Shown: piece after piece, positions 61,421 through 64,000 of the stretch
Layout of the letters: each line of letters begins with the position of its first letter
Position numbering within the stretch: position 1 is the stretch's first letter
Assembly: GCA_018223365.1 (NCBI GenBank)
Contig: JAGTTP010000002.1
Span: forward strand, 1,123,306 to 1,187,305
From: Clostridiaceae bacterium Marseille-Q4145
GTDB taxonomy: Bacteria; Bacillota; Clostridia; Lachnospirales; Lachnospiraceae
Length of the DNA: 64,000 nucleotides
Reading direction: 5' to 3'
Translations under genes and position numbers: made by a program
The notes under the pieces: model-generated
What the model was told of the DNA's origin: nothing
The model's input: the letters and a program-made list of their open reading frames with translations, nothing else
Databases searched by the model: none

Positions 61421-62266
61421 CTACTCTACTTCAATGACATAATTATAACTGTAAGTATGTACATACAGCTTTCCATCCTGCTCCACAATGAGATCCGGCA
61501 TCTTCTTCAGCAGTAATCGGTCAATGATTTTTCCTGTATTTCGGTTAATCTGATAGAGATAATCCGGCTCTGCAGTAAATCCATAGCCGCAGATCAGAAC
61601 ATCGCCTTCTACCACAAAATTCATGGAATTATAAGACTGGTCTGCACTTCTCCACAGCAGCTTTTCATTTTCCAGATCATAGGCAAACATAAAGCAGGTA
61701 TTCGGCTGTGCATAACCGTTGGCCACACTCGCCCCATAGAAAATGCCATCTTTTAAATAGGCATTGTTCCCGTTCACATACCATTTATCGGTCGGATAAT
61801 GCAATACATATAAGCAGTTGCCTGTTCCATTTTCATAGATATACAGATCTTCCCCTTCCCACAGGTACTCATAGTTTTCATCCGAAAAACTGTTCCAATC
61901 TGTGCCAATCATGGGAAGAGACAGGTTTTCGCTGGCATACCACTCATCTGCAAAATCAATACCGTTATCCTCTTCGGATAAAACATTCCACTTTAACGGA
62001 GTAACCGAATCCCCCTCTGCATGAGTTTCCGTTACTCCGTTGAAATCTATGGTGATATATTTCGGTTCGACCGTTTCTGTCGACTCCTCATCTTCTACTT
62101 CAGCTATTTCCATATTTTCACTTTCATCAGATACCTCTGTCACTGCATCCACGGTTTCATTCACATCAGATATCTCAGATTCAGATTCCGAAGATACCGT
62201 TTCCCTGCCACAGCCTGTCAATAGTATCGCCATCATTGATAAAATCAGCCAAACTCTTTTTCTCAT
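61421..62266 (-). CDS. Lipoprotein with beta-propeller-like repeats
   Basis: 281 residues from ATG 62266 (AGGAG upstream). Lipoprotein signal VWLILSMMAILLTG followed by C, an acidic Ser/Glu linker (residues ~22-62), then repeated strands (YLWEGEDLYIYENGTGNCLY; LENEKLLWRSADQSYNSM; YLYQINRNTGKIIDR) that look like PQQ/Kelch-type propeller blades. Surface-exposed; function unknown. Confidence 0.75.
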   Translation of the reverse strand: MRKRVWLILSMMAILLTGCGRETVSSESESEISDVNETVDAVTEVSDESENMEIAEVEDEESTETVEPKYITIDFNGVTETHAEGDSVTPLKWNVLSEEDNGIDFADEWYASENLSLPMIGTDWNSFSDENYEYLWEGEDLYIYENGTGNCLYVLHYPTDKWYVNGNNAYLKDGIFYGASVANGYAQPNTCFMFAYDLENEKLLWRSADQSYNSMNFVVEGDVLICGYGFTAEPDYLYQINRNTGKIIDRLLLKKMPDLIVEQDGKLYVHTYSYNYVIEVE

Positions 62267-62318
62267 TATTGATATTCTCCTGTCCCTTAAGACAACGTGT
62301 TTTATGCAGTGAAGTATA

Positions 62319-62936
62319 CTACGCATTCCTCACCCCTGCAACCCGATAGAGAATCAGACCGCCTTTTTTCTCATATCCGGTATCCCACAGTCCACGAAAA
62401 TCCAGCCACTTTGCACCACCATAGGTAACCGCTTTTACAAAAAAATGCCCCGCTTCCTTTTTATAGCCAGTCAGCATATACCAGTGCCACACATAATCAT
62501 CATATGCCGGTTCCTTATGCTTCAAGGTCAGACACGGAATAGGCCATCCCGCCTGAATCTGTGCTTCCACCGCTTCTTCTGCTTTTTCGTAAGGCATCTG
62601 CCCTTCCAATCCTTCTATGAAAAGATCCGTCACTCCCGCGTCTGCAAGATACCGCTGAAATCCTTCTATATAAAGGCTCAGACGATCTACACCACCAATT
62701 CTCGGACGCAGATACGGCTTCATCTTCATGGCAAACCGGTCATAGTCCTCCCTGCACAGATGTGCTATATTATAAGGATATATCTGCTTCCATCCATGCT
62801 TTGCCGCCAGATAAATGCAGGTATCACATGCCGCCAGTGCTGCACAGCCTCCGAATTTCATCAGGAAATTACTCATCCAGTCCTGGCTTCCGCCCTGAAC
62901 CCCGTCAATTGAAAAATAATCCAGCTCCTTTTTCAT
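62319..62936 (-). CDS. Cysteine-peptidase-like hypothetical protein
   Basis: 205 residues. GGCAALAACD after a glycine-rich start (GVQGGSQDWMSNFLMKFGG) and YVWHWYMLTGY with later WLDFRGLWDTGY suggest the Cys, His and Asp order of C39/papain-like folds. No signal peptide. Similar proteins occur widely in Lachnospiraceae without assigned function. Confidence 0.65.
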   Translation of the reverse strand: MKKELDYFSIDGVQGGSQDWMSNFLMKFGGCAALAACDTCIYLAAKHGWKQIYPYNIAHLCREDYDRFAMKMKPYLRPRIGGVDRLSLYIEGFQRYLADAGVTDLFIEGLEGQMPYEKAEEAVEAQIQAGWPIPCLTLKHKEPAYDDYVWHWYMLTGYKKEAGHFFVKAVTYGGAKWLDFRGLWDTGYEKKGGLILYRVAGVRNA

Positions 62937-62951
62937 CCCCGCATCTGCTCC

Positions 62952-63626
62952 TCAGATTCTTTTCACTTTCTCAATCAGTTTCCCATAAACCCGTTCCACA
63001 AACCACGGTTCCGTGGATTTCTGCAATGCTTCCTCCGGCGTAAACCATGCCACACCGCTGTTTTCATCTGCCTTTATCCGAACATCTTCCTCTGAATCCG
63101 CTTCCAATAGGTAGGTAATATTCAGATGCAAGTGGCTGGATATATACTTTCCCTTCTTTACATGTCCATCCACCGTTAAAGATTCCAGAGAAAAAATATT
63201 CTCCGATACCGGCCGTACATGTGCTATACCAGCCTCTTCCTTTACCTCACGAATGGCCACTGATAACAGATCTGTCTCACCATCTGCATGGCCGCCCAGC
63301 CAGGACCAGGAATTGTAAATGTTATGGTACACCATCAAAACCTTGCTTCTGTCCTTATTTACCATCCAGGCCGATGCAGTTACATGTGCCACTGTATTTT
63401 CCCTTGAAAATGCATCCTCATGCTGCTCAATCCACTGAAAGATCAGATTTTTGTCCCGCTCTTCCTGCTCATTGAATGGATGATATGCCGCAATTTCATC
63501 TAATAATTCCTGTCTGTTTTTAGCACTCATAGGTCTGCCTGCTGCTGTATCCTTCGGCATTTTAACCTGTTCCTTTTTATTCCAGTATTGTGCTGCATTT
63601 TCAAACTGTTCATGTGTCATGACCAA
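62952..63626 (-). CDS. Nudix hydrolase with foreign N-terminal tail
   Basis: 224 residues as an open frame. The Nudix box GHADGETDLLSVAIREVKEEAG is complete (GX5EX7REUXEEXGU), with the following IAHVRPVSENIFSL and SSHLHLNITYLLEA of the NTP-pyrophosphatase fold. The first ~30 residues (MTHEQFENAAQYWNKKEQVKMP) instead look like the start of a pyridoxamine-5'-phosphate-oxidase-like flavoprotein; the Nudix part proper begins MSAKNRQELL (63530). Probable deletion fusion. Substrate unknown. Confidence 0.85.
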   Translation of the reverse strand: MVMTHEQFENAAQYWNKKEQVKMPKDTAAGRPMSAKNRQELLDEIAAYHPFNEQEERDKNLIFQWIEQHEDAFSRENTVAHVTASAWMVNKDRSKVLMVYHNIYNSWSWLGGHADGETDLLSVAIREVKEEAGIAHVRPVSENIFSLESLTVDGHVKKGKYISSHLHLNITYLLEADSEEDVRIKADENSGVAWFTPEEALQKSTEPWFVERVYGKLIEKVKRI

Positions 63627-63671
63627 ATTACCCTTTTCACTTTAATCAAAAATTCTTGTAATATTCTGATA

Positions 63672-63843
63672 CCGAGTGAACCTCACATGACTAGAAGTCA
63701 CATGCTTCTCAGCCGCTTTAAGCGGCAAGACTAAATATCAGCGGATACGCCTGTAACTTAGTTGCACAAATATGTGCAATTACCCAGGCCGGATACGGCA
63801 TGAATCCCACATCACAGGTAGTCCTCTGTATATCTGCCTGCAT
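63672..63843 (-). ncRNA. Candidate right end / omega-RNA-like region of an IS605-type element
   Basis: On the minus strand, downstream of the partial gene at the window edge, lie compact hairpins: TTGCACATATTTGTGCAA, GCCGCTTAAAGCGGC and TGACTTCTAGTCA, then TGAGGTTCACT. TnpB elements carry a guide-RNA scaffold in this position that ends near TTCAC. I infer the resemblance from layout; I cannot confirm it. Confidence 0.35.
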
Positions 63844-64000
63844 CTATGCCGCCTGCATACTGCCCAGTTCTGTACTGAGCAAAAGCAGATCTGCATAAAC
63901 ACATGAGGTTCTACGCTTCACAGAAGGAACTTTTGCCTCCAGTGAAGACCTTACCGTTGCCGATAAGGGTTTTAATCGTTCTCTTATAAAATATCTTGCT
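63844..64000 (-). CDS. Partial gene at window edge, possibly the C-terminus of TnpB
   Basis: An open minus frame enters from beyond the window and ends at 63844 with RRTSCVYADLLLLSTELGSM QAA. It reads like the low-complexity C-terminal end of IS605-family TnpB proteins, but none of the catalytic motifs are inside the window. Treat as tentative. Confidence 0.35.
   Translation of the reverse strand, partial: ARYFIRERLKPLSATVRSSLEAKVPSVKRRTSCVYADLLLLSTELGSMQAA

Overview
The window looks like a chromosomal segment of a gut Lachnospiraceae-type Firmicute (Blautia / Mediterraneibacter / Dorea-like). This is inferred from moderate to low G+C, strong AGGAGG ribosome sites, the housekeeping run lysS-greA-dus-birA-argF, and protein families typical of that group (FctA-type pilins, InlB/BspA-type surface repeats, DUF3990, BMP nucleoside importer, corrinoid methyltransferases). 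I found no rRNA, tRNA or CRISPR array.

1-22.5 kb is an accessory island inserted in lysS. The window opens with a displaced 3' piece of lysS (1-330). The full lysS lies at 22020-24080, and the two share an identical 135-bp stretch (196-330 = 22376-22510). Between them are an integrase remnant, short phased repeats near both ends, three toxin-antitoxin-like loci (one decayed), ssb and replication-ATPase remnants, a Fic protein, a DUF4143 ATPase and a damaged IS3 element. The centrepiece is a pilus operon transcribed leftward: Rrf2-like regulator, SipA-like signal-peptidase homologue that has lost its catalytic Ser and Lys, class B sortase, two-domain FctA-type major pilin, small FctA-domain protein, and a giant adhesin of roughly 2900 residues split by one frameshift in an A7 run.

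22-37 kb is core metabolism: lysS-greA, dus genes, a DUF6145 gene, birA, argF, an SPFH/NfeD pair, a MarR regulator with a palindromic operator, and a BMP-type nucleoside ABC importer with a perfect 19-bp hairpin between the lipoprotein and ATPase genes.

37-47.7 kb holds a fructuronate-reductase-type dehydrogenase with a divergent ROK regulator, small stress/membrane genes, and a three-copy structured intergenic repeat of about 340 bp. One copy is interrupted by an apparently intact IS3-family element. A related promoter/leader module is reused in front of three genes.

47.8-59 kb is a corrinoid-dependent methyl-transfer cluster: two PucR-type regulators, two corrinoid proteins, a UroD-family methyltransferase, a methyl-THF:corrinoid-type methyltransferase, a RACo-like ferredoxin/ASKHA activator and a GPH-type transporter. 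Together they suggest import and demethylation of an unidentified methylated substrate, with the methyl group delivered to tetrahydrofolate.

59-64 kb contains a MATE exporter and a compact locus at 60.98-61.34 kb built like a par/Fst type I toxin-antitoxin system (32-residue hydrophobic peptide, two convergent consensus promoters, shared bidirectional terminator). It then has a lipoprotein, a cysteine-peptidase-like protein, a Nudix hydrolase and, at the right edge, what may be the end of an IS605/TnpB-type element.
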